Shown piece by piece: positions 26,727-35,929 of a DNA stretch of 64,000 nucleotides. Where the stretch lies: contig JANNDY010000106.1 of NCBI GenBank assembly GCA_031378345.1, positions 97,039 through 161,038 on the forward strand, given 5' to 3'. A model generated the notes under the pieces. It had not been told where the DNA came from, ran no database searches, and saw only the letters and a list, made by a program, of their open reading frames with translations. The position numbers and the translations under genes are program-made. Position 1 is the first letter of the stretch. Each line of letters starts with the position of its first letter. This DNA comes from Emticicia sp031378345. GTDB taxonomy: Bacteria; Bacteroidota; Bacteroidia; Cytophagales; Spirosomataceae.

Positions 26727-27959
26727 ATGGTACAGACATCTTACGCCGAACAACTAATCGAACTCGAAGAACGCTACGGAGCTCATAATTATCACCCGAT
26801 TTCGGCAGTGCTTGACCGTGGAGAAGGTGTCTATGTTTGGGATGTGGACGGCAAGCGTTACTATGATTTTTTGTCGGCATACTCTGCCGTCAATCAAGGG
26901 CATTGTCACCCTCGAATCATAAATGCTTTGACCGAACAAGCTCAAAAACTAACGCTTACTTCACGTGCTTTTTATAGTTCAATTTTGGGGCGTTATGAAG
27001 AATATATCACCAATTATTTTGGCTACGATAGAGTTTTACCTATGAATACTGGCGTTGAGGCAGTAGAAACTGCCTTGAAACTTTGCCGCAAATGGGGCTA
27101 TCAAGTCAAAGGAATTCCTGAAAACAAAGCCAAGATTATTTTTGCAGGAGGCAATTTTCACGGACGAACTTTATCTGTTGTTTCGGCATCAACCGACCCA
27201 ACGGCTCGCAAAAATTTTGGACCTTTCATGGACGGTTTTGAAACTGTACCCTATAATGACATTGAGGCTTTGGAAGAAGCATTAATTAACGACCCATATA
27301 TTGCAGGTTTTATTTTTGAGCCGATTCAGGGCGAAGCGGGCGTGGTTGTACCCGACGATAATTATTTGCCCGAAGCCTATCGTTTGTGCAAAGCAAGTAA
27401 TGTGCTTTTTATAGCTGACGAAATCCAAACGGGCATCGCTCGTACAGGAAAAATGCTGGCAACCGACTATTATGACGTACGACCAGACATTGTTATTCTG
27501 GGAAAAGCTCTTTCAGGAGGAGTTTTGCCAGTGTCGGCGGTTTTAGCAGATGATGAAATCATGCTTACCTTGAAGCCAGGCGAACATGGCTCAACTTATG
27601 GTGGAAACCCCTTGGCTTGTGCCGTAGCAATGGAAGCTTTGGAGGTAGTAAAAGATGAAAAATTAGCTGAAAATGCCGACTATTTAGGAAAATTGTTCCG
27701 CCATGAAATGAGTAAATTGATTCAAAGCACAAACATTGTAACAGAAGTTCGTGGAAAAGGTTTACTCAATGCCATTGTTATAGATTCGCACGAAGACTCA
27801 GATTTGGCTTGGAATATTTGTATGAAATTTAAGGACAATGGACTTTTGGCAAAACCTACGCATGGCAATAAAATTCGCCTTGCTCCGCCATTAGTTATGA
27901 CCGAAAATCAACTATGGGATTGTGTCGAAATTATTTCTGATGTGGTGAAGGGGTTTTAA
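26727..27959 (+). CDS. rocD: Ornithine--oxo-acid transaminase
   Basis: The protein has 410 residues. ERYGAHNYHPISAVLDRGEG at the N-terminus, MNTGVEAVETALKLCRKWGY, the aspartate in ADEIQTGIARTG and the PLP-binding Lys in VILGKALSGGVLPVSAV are characteristic of ornithine aminotransferase. It converts ornithine and 2-oxoglutarate to glutamate semialdehyde and glutamate, linking arginine and proline metabolism. Control is probably by the divergent Lrp-type regulator. A strong terminator follows. Confidence 0.95.
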   Translation: MVQTSYAEQLIELEERYGAHNYHPISAVLDRGEGVYVWDVDGKRYYDFLSAYSAVNQGHCHPRIINALTEQAQKLTLTSRAFYSSILGRYEEYITNYFGYDRVLPMNTGVEAVETALKLCRKWGYQVKGIPENKAKIIFAGGNFHGRTLSVVSASTDPTARKNFGPFMDGFETVPYNDIEALEEALINDPYIAGFIFEPIQGEAGVVVPDDNYLPEAYRLCKASNVLFIADEIQTGIARTGKMLATDYYDVRPDIVILGKALSGGVLPVSAVLADDEIMLTLKPGEHGSTYGGNPLACAVAMEALEVVKDEKLAENADYLGKLFRHEMSKLIQSTNIVTEVRGKGLLNAIVIDSHEDSDLAWNICMKFKDNGLLAKPTHGNKIRLAPPLVMTENQLWDCVEIISDVVKGF

Positions 27960-27973
27960 TCTAACATAAATCT

Positions 27974-28013
27974 AACATCAAAAAAGCCTCGAAATCGGGG
28001 CTTTTTTGATGTT
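27974..28013. terminator. Bidirectional terminator after rocD
   Basis: A 40-bp near-perfect hairpin: AACATCAAAAAAGCC pairs with GGCTTTTTTGATGTT around a TCGAAATCGG centre. It separates rocD from the convergent serine hydrolase gene. Confidence 0.92.
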
Positions 28014-28015
28014 TT

Positions 28016-29494
28016 CTACTTCAACCGAATACTATAAGCCTGAATCAAAGGCGGATTTTCGGGCGACATCGTGAAACTTACTTCAATATTTCCTTTTTCA
28101 CCTTCCAACAAAAACTTCCCTCTCAGGGCATTTTCGGCTACGATTTCGTTAATTTTTATAATTTTCCCTGCTTTCTCAAAGATTCCTTCGGCTTCAGCTT
28201 TCAAAAGGTCAGGGAAATAATCTAAGAAGAAATTTTCAGCAAAAATGGCTATTTTTTCAGCGTTTTGCCACGAAGGTAAAAGTTTTACTAATTCATTTTG
28301 GCGTTGTTTCAGAATTGGTGAAACAGGGAAAGAATTAGGTGTAAGACCTGCATTTTCGACAATAAAAGGCAGAATTTGGTTGTTCATCAAGGCTGCACCG
28401 CCGTAAGTTCCATTAGTGAAAGTTACGATTCCGACACCATAATTTGGCAATATTTTCCAGTCAGAACCAAAGCCTGGGAGACCACCCGAATGGCCAACGC
28501 TTGTGAGTTGATTACAGTTTTTGTCGATACGCAAGCCATAGCCATAAAACGCCACATTGGTGCAAGGCTCGCCCGTACCTGTGTAGCCACGGTTACTTAG
28601 GCTATTGAAATTCCACGGAAAGTGCATTTCTTTGAGCGAACTTTTTTTCAAAATGACCGAGTTTGGCGAACCAACTTGATAAGCTGCTTGGTGCAGAGCC
28701 ATGTACTTGGCAAAATCTTCGATAGAAGTCAGCACGCCGCCCATGATTCCGTACGCACCGTCGGGTTCGATGGGTTGCTCGATGTATTGTTCACGCAACC
28801 AACGATACCCCCTAACGAGTTGATTATCAGGCACTTTCTTATAATCCCAATAAGTATTAGTCATTCCGAGAGGCTTCCAAATTTTGTTGGTAATATAGCT
28901 TTGGTAGCTTTGCCCCGAAACTGTTTTGATGATTTGCCCCAGCATCGCAAAGCCCATATTGCTGTATTCGTAGGCAACGCCTGGCTCATTGGAAAACGAA
29001 ATTCCTTTCTTAAACATCTTCAACATCGTTGCTTCCGAAATACCCAATTGGCGGTCGCCCCAAGGATTGTCTTCGGGGAAACCCGCTGCGTGCGAAAGCA
29101 AATGACGCACCGTGATTTCGGGCGAATCGGGTGAATGTTTTTGTCCTTTTAGTTCGGGAATGTATTTCCAAACTGGGTCGTCGAGTTTGATTTTTCCTGC
29201 ATCTCGTAGCTGCAAAATTGCCACCGAAGCAAAACTTTTCGACATCGAAGCAATGCGATAAACCGACTGATTATCAGCAGTTTTGTTGGTTTTGTAATTG
29301 ACAATACCGCTATTGCTCTGATAAATAATTTTGCCATCAAGCACCAAGGCATACGCCACACTCGACAAATGACTTTTGACCTTAAAATCTTGAAACTTAG
29401 CATCAAGTTCGGGAATCAATGCCTTGATTTTATCTTCGGTGCTTTGAGCAAAAAGATTTAGGCTGAGAAGTAAGAAAAGGATTAGTTTTTTCAT
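28016..29494 (-). CDS. Serine hydrolase of the beta-lactamase/PBP4* family
   Basis: The protein has 492 residues. The signal peptide ends near LFAQS. The catalytic SxxK is SMSKSFASVA (about residue 88), YSNMGFAMLG (about 173) is the Y-x-N motif, and HSGGLPGFGS (about 340) is the H-x-G equivalent of KTG. About 100 extra C-terminal residues follow the PF00144 domain. Such proteins are periplasmic D-aminopeptidases, esterases or penicillin-binding protein relatives, and seldom true beta-lactamases. Monocistronic. Confidence 0.9.
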   Translation of the reverse strand: MKKLILFLLLSLNLFAQSTEDKIKALIPELDAKFQDFKVKSHLSSVAYALVLDGKIIYQSNSGIVNYKTNKTADNQSVYRIASMSKSFASVAILQLRDAGKIKLDDPVWKYIPELKGQKHSPDSPEITVRHLLSHAAGFPEDNPWGDRQLGISEATMLKMFKKGISFSNEPGVAYEYSNMGFAMLGQIIKTVSGQSYQSYITNKIWKPLGMTNTYWDYKKVPDNQLVRGYRWLREQYIEQPIEPDGAYGIMGGVLTSIEDFAKYMALHQAAYQVGSPNSVILKKSSLKEMHFPWNFNSLSNRGYTGTGEPCTNVAFYGYGLRIDKNCNQLTSVGHSGGLPGFGSDWKILPNYGVGIVTFTNGTYGGAALMNNQILPFIVENAGLTPNSFPVSPILKQRQNELVKLLPSWQNAEKIAIFAENFFLDYFPDLLKAEAEGIFEKAGKIIKINEIVAENALRGKFLLEGEKGNIEVSFTMSPENPPLIQAYSIRLK

Positions 29495-29636
29495 GTTTTG
29501 GTTGGTGAAGGGTTTGGTTTTTACAAAAATAGGGAAAATATTTATTGAAAGTATTTTTTCTTCTACTTCCTCAGTGTCTTTTAGAGACAGGTAAGGGATT
29601 CGGAAGGAACAGAATAATTTGGAGTTTATAAGATAG

Positions 29637-29663
29637 TTGAGTTAATAAAGATAACTATCTTTG
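29637..29663 (+). promoter_or_regulatory. Promoter of the ATPase-Toprim-DUF262 cassette
   Basis: TTG at 29637-29639, 16 bp, then TATCTTTG at 29656-29663 fits the Bacteroidota consensus TTG/TAnnTTTG. The ATG at 29692 is 28 bp downstream. Confidence 0.6.
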
Positions 29664-29691
29664 CAGTAAATGAATATATCTGAAAGAAATC

Positions 29692-30819
29692 ATGATAGAA
29701 CAAATAAAATTCAAGAATTTTAAAATATTTAAAAATTGGCAGACAATTGAAATTAAACCTATAACAATATTATTAGGAAAAAATAATAGTGGAAAGAGTG
29801 CAGTAGCTAAATTGCCAGTATTGATAGCAGGTAGTATCAGTGGTTCATTTTCTGCACCTATTAACCTTAACTATGAAGGAATTCGAATTGGCTATTCAAA
29901 TGAGGAGTTATTTTACAATCGTGAGATTACTTTAGAGCCTATCGAATTTGATATAAAGTTAACGGATGATAATATAAAAGCTTCAATAAGCGGAGATAGA
30001 AGCTATCAAATACGGGTTTCAAAATGTGTTATTAACGGAGAAGAAACTGATTTAAAATCAAAATATAATGGTTTTATTCCTGAAAAGATGACGGGTAAAA
30101 AGCCAGAATTATTTGACTTTGATTATATTGATTCATTTAGAAAATTTCCTGAACCACAATTCAGTGATATATACGGAGATTATTTAAAAATTGGTCTTTC
30201 TGGAGAAAGTGCTTATAAACTTATGGCACAATATCATAATCAAAATAGTCCTATTTTGAATCAAATAAAAGAATGGTATAAAGACAACTTTGAGGGATGG
30301 GAAATTGGTGTTAAGGACATTGCTGGTAGTAGTCCACTATTTGAAGTAGTTTTATCCACATCTAAGATTAAGGCAATTAATATAGTTAATACAGGTTCTG
30401 GAATTCGCCAATCATTACCTTTAATAGTTCGTTCTTATATGCCTACGCAAAATCCAACAGTAATAATTATAGAAGAGCCAGAAACACACTTACACCCTGC
30501 TGCCCATGGAGTATTGGCTCAACGATTTGCGGAATCATATTTAGAAGATAATAATAAGAAATACTTAATTGAAACACACTCACAAAATTTTGTTTTACGA
30601 ATGAGGCGTTTAGTAGCCGAAGGGAAATTAAAACCAGATGATTTGGCTATTTATTATGTCGATTTTGATGAAGCTAAAAATGAGAGTAACCTGAGAATGA
30701 TTGAGGTAGATAATGTTGGCGGTGTAGACTGGTGGCCAACGGGGATTTTTGGTGAATCTGTTATTGAGGCAAGAGCTATTTACAATGCTCAATTAAATGA
30801 TGTAAATAATGAGAATTGA
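29692..30819 (+). CDS. AAA ATPase of the OLD/DUF3696-like class
   Basis: The protein has 375 residues. IKFKNFKIFKNWQTIEIKPI leads to Walker A GKNNSGKS (residues 29-36). Walker B with the following conserved region reads VIIIEEPETHLHPAAHG (about 258-275), and IETHSQNFVLRMR carries the switch His. This resembles the ATPase half of OLD nucleases but ends without a Toprim domain. The next gene, which overlaps by 11 bp, supplies a Toprim-like protein. The cassette is visibly more AT-rich than its neighbours and has its own promoter, as expected of a transferred defence module. Target and trigger are unknown. Confidence 0.82.
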   Translation: MIEQIKFKNFKIFKNWQTIEIKPITILLGKNNSGKSAVAKLPVLIAGSISGSFSAPINLNYEGIRIGYSNEELFYNREITLEPIEFDIKLTDDNIKASISGDRSYQIRVSKCVINGEETDLKSKYNGFIPEKMTGKKPELFDFDYIDSFRKFPEPQFSDIYGDYLKIGLSGESAYKLMAQYHNQNSPILNQIKEWYKDNFEGWEIGVKDIAGSSPLFEVVLSTSKIKAINIVNTGSGIRQSLPLIVRSYMPTQNPTVIIIEEPETHLHPAAHGVLAQRFAESYLEDNNKKYLIETHSQNFVLRMRRLVAEGKLKPDDLAIYYVDFDEAKNESNLRMIEVDNVGGVDWWPTGIFGESVIEARAIYNAQLNDVNNEN

Positions 30820-31900
30820 AATCAGTAAAGATATTTTTGAGAATTCAGACTTTCAAGGTTTAACATATATTTTTCAAATCTTAACTTGGAGTCCTGTTAA
30901 TTCAGTTCCAAGATATAATATTTTTATTAATTCTGATAAAGTTGAGCATACTCAAAATTTTAAAGAGCTTACATCACTAAACCCTAATACAGAAACTATT
31001 CAATCCAAGATTATTGACGAAGAATTTACTGAAGCAATTTTACAAAGTTTGAGGAGTCCACATATAGATTTTCGTATTAGTAACAAAAAAGACAATAAGA
31101 GTTTTAATATTGAAGAAGCCATTCGTTTTTTTTCTCAGCCTGTCTCTATTGTGTTGGAGAACAATAAGAATGATTCCAATTTTATTGAAGCAATAATCTA
31201 TAATTTTGATAAAGATGGTAATGTAAAGGAACATTTGAGACATGGTTGGCTTAAATTTGAAAATGCAGGAGGATATCGAAATGTACAAAATTTTTTGGAG
31301 GGCTGCTTTAAAGCTTATGAAGATTTAGCATATCGAAACAATAGAAAACCATCTGATTACTACAGAGGAATGGTTGTTTTAGACAGTGATAAGAATTATG
31401 TCAATGAGCCAATTAAAGAGCAGTATAATATTTTAATTCAAAACTTCCCAAATATACAATTTCATATTTTAGAAAAAAGGGCTATGGAAAATTATATGCC
31501 TGATGAAGTTTATAAGGATATTAAAAACGAGATAAACTCACATAAAGCAGAGCATAATAATTGGAAGAAGATGATAGCATGGATAGATGTTTTTTTGCAT
31601 TTATCCAACGAACAAAAAAACTTTTTAAATATAAGTGATGGATTTCCAAAGCATATAGATAGAGGAACAAACGAAAGAAAGCCTATTAAAAGAGAAATAT
31701 TAGAACTTTTCAATCTCATAGAGGACAGCGAAAAATTCAAAGTTTTAGATGAAGGGTTTATTTACAAAGGAAAAGAGTTTAAGAATGAATTTCCATTGTT
31801 ATTTTTCAAATCCTCAAAAGTTAATAAACAATCATTGAATGATAGAGATGGAAAAGATGAACTTCAACGCATTCTCCTTAAAATTTACGAATTATTATGA
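30809..31900 (+). CDS. Toprim-like protein, probable nuclease partner of the ATPase
   Basis: The protein has 363 residues, and the start overlaps the ATPase gene by 11 bp. The region SIVLENNKNDSNFIEAI (113-129) places Glu117 and Asp122 as in the first Toprim motif. VVLDSDKN (189-196) gives the D-x-D pair (192, 194). HILEKRAMENYMPDEV (219-234) matches the K-R-x-x-E-N-Y block that follows Toprim motifs in OLD-type and DUF4435-like proteins. The N-terminal 100 residues are unrecognised. I read it as the catalytic part of a split OLD-like enzyme. The Toprim call rests on motif spacing, not on a search. Confidence 0.6.
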   Translation: MRIEISKDIFENSDFQGLTYIFQILTWSPVNSVPRYNIFINSDKVEHTQNFKELTSLNPNTETIQSKIIDEEFTEAILQSLRSPHIDFRISNKKDNKSFNIEEAIRFFSQPVSIVLENNKNDSNFIEAIIYNFDKDGNVKEHLRHGWLKFENAGGYRNVQNFLEGCFKAYEDLAYRNNRKPSDYYRGMVVLDSDKNYVNEPIKEQYNILIQNFPNIQFHILEKRAMENYMPDEVYKDIKNEINSHKAEHNNWKKMIAWIDVFLHLSNEQKNFLNISDGFPKHIDRGTNERKPIKREILELFNLIEDSEKFKVLDEGFIYKGKEFKNEFPLLFFKSSKVNKQSLNDRDGKDELQRILLKIYELL

Positions 31901-33519
31901 ATGAACTACAAATTAGTACAAGAGTAAGGCGACTTTTTCATTACTTAAGTGATTTTGAAAAAGGAGTAATTCGTGTACCTGCATTTCAACGAGACTTTGA
32001 ATGGGACAATGCAAAAAAAATAAAACTTTTTGAGAGTATAAAAAACGGATATCCAATAGGCTCTATTCTATTTTGGAGACCTGATTTTAGTAAATTTGAT
32101 GACTTTAGAAATTTTGAGACAAACGTGATGGGTTCTTACTATTTACAAAAGAGAGCAATAGATTATTTTTATATTTTGGATGGTTATCAACGACTTTCTA
32201 CTCTTTTTGGAAGTTTAATAAATCCCAATAAAACAAATTTAAAAAGAAACGATAAGGTTTGGGTAGAAAAGTTCAATTTAATATATGATATACAATTAGA
32301 TAAGATAAAAGCAATTAATAAAATTAAATATGATATTCATGAAATACCATTGTTTGAATTTGTAGATGGAGATGGCTATTATGATTTACAAGAACAACTT
32401 TTTAACTTAAATTATAGCAAAGATACAGTAGAATTGTTTATCAAAAGGTATAGGACATTTGGGAGAGCCTTATCAACTTATGATATGCCTGCAGTTGAAA
32501 TGTATGGAGGTTCAATAGAGGAAGCAATTGAAATCTTTACTCGATTAAATTCCGAAGGGGCTAAGATTACTGACGATTGGAAATTATCAGCTTTATCCTT
32601 TAATAAAGAAGAGAATTTTAGGCTTGGAACGGAAATAGACGAGTTAATAGAAAGACTAAATATTTATAACTTTGAAAAAATACAGAGAAAAATCATTTTT
32701 CAATGCCTCACAAATTCTTTTGGAAATCCGTTTTTTGACCAATCAAGTCAAGGAGATATAAGCAAGTTAAAAAAATTAGTAGATAACCCCAATTTCATTC
32801 CAATTACTCGTAATACACTAAAATCAATAGTGATTACAGTAGAGTTTTTATTCCAAGAGTTAAGTGTGCTTGACAGCAAGTTTCTACCATATAACAACCA
32901 GCTAATTTTTATAACTGACTTTTTTAATAAAATAGAAAAACCAAGTCAAAAACAGTTAAATAGGTTAAAACATTGGTTTTGGATTACTACATATTCCAAT
33001 TATTTCACCATTTATAATTTGAGTAAACAAAGAAAAGCTTACGAAGAATTTCAAAAATTTATTGTGAACGAAAATCATATTCCTATTTATTACGATAAAC
33101 CTAATATTACATTCGAGACAGTGGAGTTTCCTCCTAAAATTGAAATGGGTAGTGTACGTTCAAAAGCATTAGGGTTGTTTATGCTTCAATATCAAGTCCT
33201 AAATTTATTCTTAGATATTAATAGAGTAAATGGATACAAGAAATATTATTTGTTTAATGATGTGGAAGATATAAATGTTTCTGAAAACACAGTCTTGATT
33301 ATTGATGATGGGAGATATTCTATAAACAAACAAAACAAAGACCTTTCTGAATGGTTAAGCTCCGAAGTTGATTATTCATATTTTTTTATTACATATGAAA
33401 TGAAAGAATTATTTAAGGAGAAACAAAGTAAATATGAAGTCTTGTTAAAAAGAAAAGAGTTAATTATTGCAAAAGAAAAAGAATTTGTAGAAAATTTGTC
33501 CATAAAATACCTTATTTAA
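31897..33519 (+). CDS. DUF262 (GmrS/ParB-like) domain protein
   Basis: The protein has 540 residues with ATGA overlap with the Toprim-like gene. The N-terminal third has the DUF262 pattern: IRVPAFQRDFEWDNAKKIKL, GYPIGSILFWRP and YILDGYQRLSTL (D-G-x-Q-R motif near residues 95-104), then EIFTRLNSEGAKITDDWKLS. DUF262 is the ParB/Srx-like NTP-binding domain of GmrSD-type modification-dependent restriction enzymes and of BrxU. I see no C-terminal DUF1524 HNH motif, so cutting would have to come from the partner. The very AT-rich C-terminal half is not recognised. Confidence 0.82.
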   Translation: MNELQISTRVRRLFHYLSDFEKGVIRVPAFQRDFEWDNAKKIKLFESIKNGYPIGSILFWRPDFSKFDDFRNFETNVMGSYYLQKRAIDYFYILDGYQRLSTLFGSLINPNKTNLKRNDKVWVEKFNLIYDIQLDKIKAINKIKYDIHEIPLFEFVDGDGYYDLQEQLFNLNYSKDTVELFIKRYRTFGRALSTYDMPAVEMYGGSIEEAIEIFTRLNSEGAKITDDWKLSALSFNKEENFRLGTEIDELIERLNIYNFEKIQRKIIFQCLTNSFGNPFFDQSSQGDISKLKKLVDNPNFIPITRNTLKSIVITVEFLFQELSVLDSKFLPYNNQLIFITDFFNKIEKPSQKQLNRLKHWFWITTYSNYFTIYNLSKQRKAYEEFQKFIVNENHIPIYYDKPNITFETVEFPPKIEMGSVRSKALGLFMLQYQVLNLFLDINRVNGYKKYYLFNDVEDINVSENTVLIIDDGRYSINKQNKDLSEWLSSEVDYSYFFITYEMKELFKEKQSKYEVLLKRKELIIAKEKEFVENLSIKYLI

Positions 33520-33755
33520 TAGGTAGAATTATGTTCAGTTCCACTTCGGTTTAGAACTTAATTCGCAAGTCCAAATTCACAGAAGCCATTCAAAGAAAAA
33601 CTAACATATCAACTGAATGAATATTCAACCGAACTCCCCGTTTGGCTAAATGTTCTACATTTAATCACTGTGTCATGCGTTCTTAGAACGCAAAACCACA
33701 TTCTCAGATGTCGTTCTAAGAACGGCTGCCTCGTTCGACTGAATTCTAAGATTTG
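33520..33755. other. Non-coding gap with two CGTTCT-GAACG palindromes
   Basis: No gene is supported between the DUF262 stop and the terminator. Two perfect short palindromes, GCGTTCTTAGAACGC (33677-33691) and CGTTCTAAGAACG (33712-33724), lie 20 bp apart. They could be operators or a remnant of a mobile-element junction. Confidence 0.5.
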
Positions 33756-33784
33756 AAGAGCCTCAAAAGAAGGCTCTTTTTTTT
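33756..33784 (+). terminator. Rho-independent terminator after the ATPase-Toprim-DUF262 cassette
   Basis: AAGAGCC (33756-33762) and GGCTCTT (33772-33778) form a stem followed by eight T residues. Confidence 0.85.
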
Positions 33785-33893
33785 ATGCAAAAAATATTTT
33801 TTGTATAACTCGTTACTTTTTCTTTAAAGACCGTCAGAAGTTTGGTATCACGAAATTTTTACCAAAAACCTTAAACAATAAAATAATAATAAC

Positions 33894-35138
33894 ATGGACT
33901 TACTCGGTCTTGTAAAAGAACAACTTACCTCTGCTGCTATTTCTAAAATCAGTGGCTTTTTGGGCGAATCGAACGAAAATACAACTTCGGCTCTTGGCAG
34001 TGCAATGCCCTCAATCTTAGGTGGTTTGATGCAACAGGCTTCAACAGCAAATGGTGCTGGCGACCTCTTGAACACCATTAAAACTGGTGGACACGATGGC
34101 GGGATATTAGATAATCTCTCGAATCTTCTTGGAGATTTTGATGGTTCATCAAATATGGTTACGGTAGGAACTGGCTTATTAGGAAGCATTTTTGGTGATA
34201 AAGTTGGTGCATTAGCTAATATTATTGCTGGCGTATCTGGCATAAAAACTGGTTCGGCATCATCACTATTAGGTATGGCTGCACCTATTTTGATGGGCGT
34301 GCTTGGCAAACAAGCTACTTCTCAAGGCATGGGTGTTTCGGGTTTAGCCAATTTATTGATGAGTCAGAAAGATTCCGTAAAAGCTGCACTTCCAGCTGGG
34401 ATTGGCAGTATTTTGAATATTGATGGCTTAGGTGATTTCTTAGGAACTGCCAAAACTACAACAACTTCAGCTCCAAAAGCTGTTGTAAATGCTGTTGAAG
34501 AAGTTGCCGAAGAATCAAAAGGTGGTATTTCGTGGTTACCTTGGGTATTATTAGGACTTTTATTATTAGGCTCATTTTATTACTGGAAAAGTTGCAGAAA
34601 TGCTCCCGAAAGATTAGAAGCTGCAGTTGATAGTACAACAAATATGGTTGCAGCTCAAGTTGATAGTGCTGCAACTTCAGTAGTTAGTTCTTTGAAAAAG
34701 ACACTTTCTACAGGCGTTGAGCTTAATTTTGGAGAAAAAAGCATCGAAAATGACTTGATAACCTTCATCGAAGACAAATCAAAAGCTGTTGATAAAACGA
34801 CATGGTTCAATTTCCATGATTTGAAATTTGAAACTGGTAGTGCCATCATTGACTCAACTTCAATGCAAGAAGTACGCAATATTGCTGAGATTTTGAAAGC
34901 CTACCCAATAGATTTGAAAGTTGGTGGCTATACTGATAATGTAGGTAAAGAAGCATCAAATCAAAAACTTTCTGCCAGCCGTGCGGCAAGTGTGGTTGCT
35001 GCTTTAGTAAAAATGGGAATTGATGCTACACGTTTAGCACCTGAAGGATATGGTTCACAATTTCCAATGGCATCAAATGATACAGAAGAAGGAAGAGCCC
35101 AAAACAGAAGAATTGCTGTGAGAGTTACAAAAAAATAA
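33894..35138 (+). CDS. DUF937 - transmembrane - OmpA fusion protein
   Basis: The protein has 414 residues. Residues 1-190 are a Gly/Leu/Ser-rich DUF937 region (SALGSAMPSILGGLMQQA). A single membrane helix follows near residues 210-228 (ISWLPWVLLGLLLLGSFYYW), then an OmpA C-terminal peptidoglycan-binding domain (LKVGGYTDNVGKEASNQKLS ... RLAPEGYGSQFP ... NRRIAVRV). The OmpA part should lie in the periplasm, and DUF937, having no signal peptide, should lie in the cytoplasm. It may link the envelope to a cytoplasmic component; the role of DUF937 is unknown. A terminator follows. Confidence 0.88.
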   Translation: MDLLGLVKEQLTSAAISKISGFLGESNENTTSALGSAMPSILGGLMQQASTANGAGDLLNTIKTGGHDGGILDNLSNLLGDFDGSSNMVTVGTGLLGSIFGDKVGALANIIAGVSGIKTGSASSLLGMAAPILMGVLGKQATSQGMGVSGLANLLMSQKDSVKAALPAGIGSILNIDGLGDFLGTAKTTTTSAPKAVVNAVEEVAEESKGGISWLPWVLLGLLLLGSFYYWKSCRNAPERLEAAVDSTTNMVAAQVDSAATSVVSSLKKTLSTGVELNFGEKSIENDLITFIEDKSKAVDKTTWFNFHDLKFETGSAIIDSTSMQEVRNIAEILKAYPIDLKVGGYTDNVGKEASNQKLSASRAASVVAALVKMGIDATRLAPEGYGSQFPMASNDTEEGRAQNRRIAVRVTKK

Positions 35139-35165
35139 CTCCGATTACCCTAAAACAAATGCTGT

Positions 35166-35204
35166 ATAAAGCCTTGCAGGAAACTTCTTGTAAGGCTTTT
35201 TATT
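35166..35204 (+). terminator. Terminator after the DUF937-OmpA gene
   Basis: AAAGCCTT and AAGGCTTTTT form a stem with a short interrupted loop (GCAGGAAACTTCTTGT region) and a following T-rich tract. Confidence 0.75.
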
Positions 35205-35278
35205 TTACTCAATAATTTCATTAGTTTTACGACATTATTATGAAAATTACCAAACAAAATATCAAAATCACTACATAA

Positions 35279-35845
35279 ATGACCGAAATCCTCATCAGTC
35301 TTGCCATTGGTATTGCTCTTAGTGCTTGTTCGGGTTTTCGGGTATTTGTGCCAATGTTGGTAGCAAATTTGGCTACTCGCTTCGAGTTTTTGCACCTTTC
35401 CAATGGCTTTGAATGGTTGAGTAGTCCGACGGCAACTTATGTTTTGGCAGCAGCAACCATTGCCGAAATGATGGCATATTATGTACCTGTCGTTGATAAT
35501 TTATTAGACACAATTGCCACACCTGCATCATTTGTGGCAGGAACTATTCTGACTACTTCTTTCTTGAAAATAGATTCGCCCGAACTTCAATGGACACTCG
35601 GAATTTTGGCTGGTGGAGGCGTGGCTGGTACTATTCAGGCAGGAACTGGTCTTTTGAGATTAGCTTCGACCAAATTTACAGGCGGTTTTGGCAATTCTTT
35701 TTTGGCTACTTCCGAAAACTTCGTTTCTATTATTTTTTCATTGCTCACACTTTGGTTGCCTATTTTCGTAGCAATTCTTGGGGTTTTACTTTTTGTATTT
35801 CTGTTGAAAAAAATCATAAAACGATTCCAAACAAAGAAAAAATAA
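35279..35845 (+). CDS. DUF4126 membrane protein
   Basis: The protein has 188 residues with four or five hydrophobic segments. SACSGFRVFVPMLVANLA near the start and YYVPVVDNLLDTIATPASFV in the middle are the recognisable DUF4126 blocks, and the C-terminus is Lys-rich and cytoplasmic. The family is found in many phyla with no assigned function. It stands between two terminators or spacers, on the same strand as the MFS gene downstream. Confidence 0.85.
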   Translation: MTEILISLAIGIALSACSGFRVFVPMLVANLATRFEFLHLSNGFEWLSSPTATYVLAAATIAEMMAYYVPVVDNLLDTIATPASFVAGTILTTSFLKIDSPELQWTLGILAGGGVAGTIQAGTGLLRLASTKFTGGFGNSFLATSENFVSIIFSLLTLWLPIFVAILGVLLFVFLLKKIIKRFQTKKK

Positions 35846-35929
35846 AGTTTTTTCTTGATAAAATTATAATTTATCTTCAAAAAAAACTAACTTACCTGCC
35901 AATCTAAACCTTACTCCGAAAACTACTTT

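Noticed and set aside
28622..29134. 170-residue plus-strand frame in the serine hydrolase
   Set aside because: Antisense shadow of a gene with clear SxxK, YxN and HxG motifs.
28016..29494. Beta-lactamase resistance gene
   Set aside because: It has the PF00144 fold (SMSK, YSN, HSG) typical of peptidases and esterases, without evidence for antibiotic hydrolysis.
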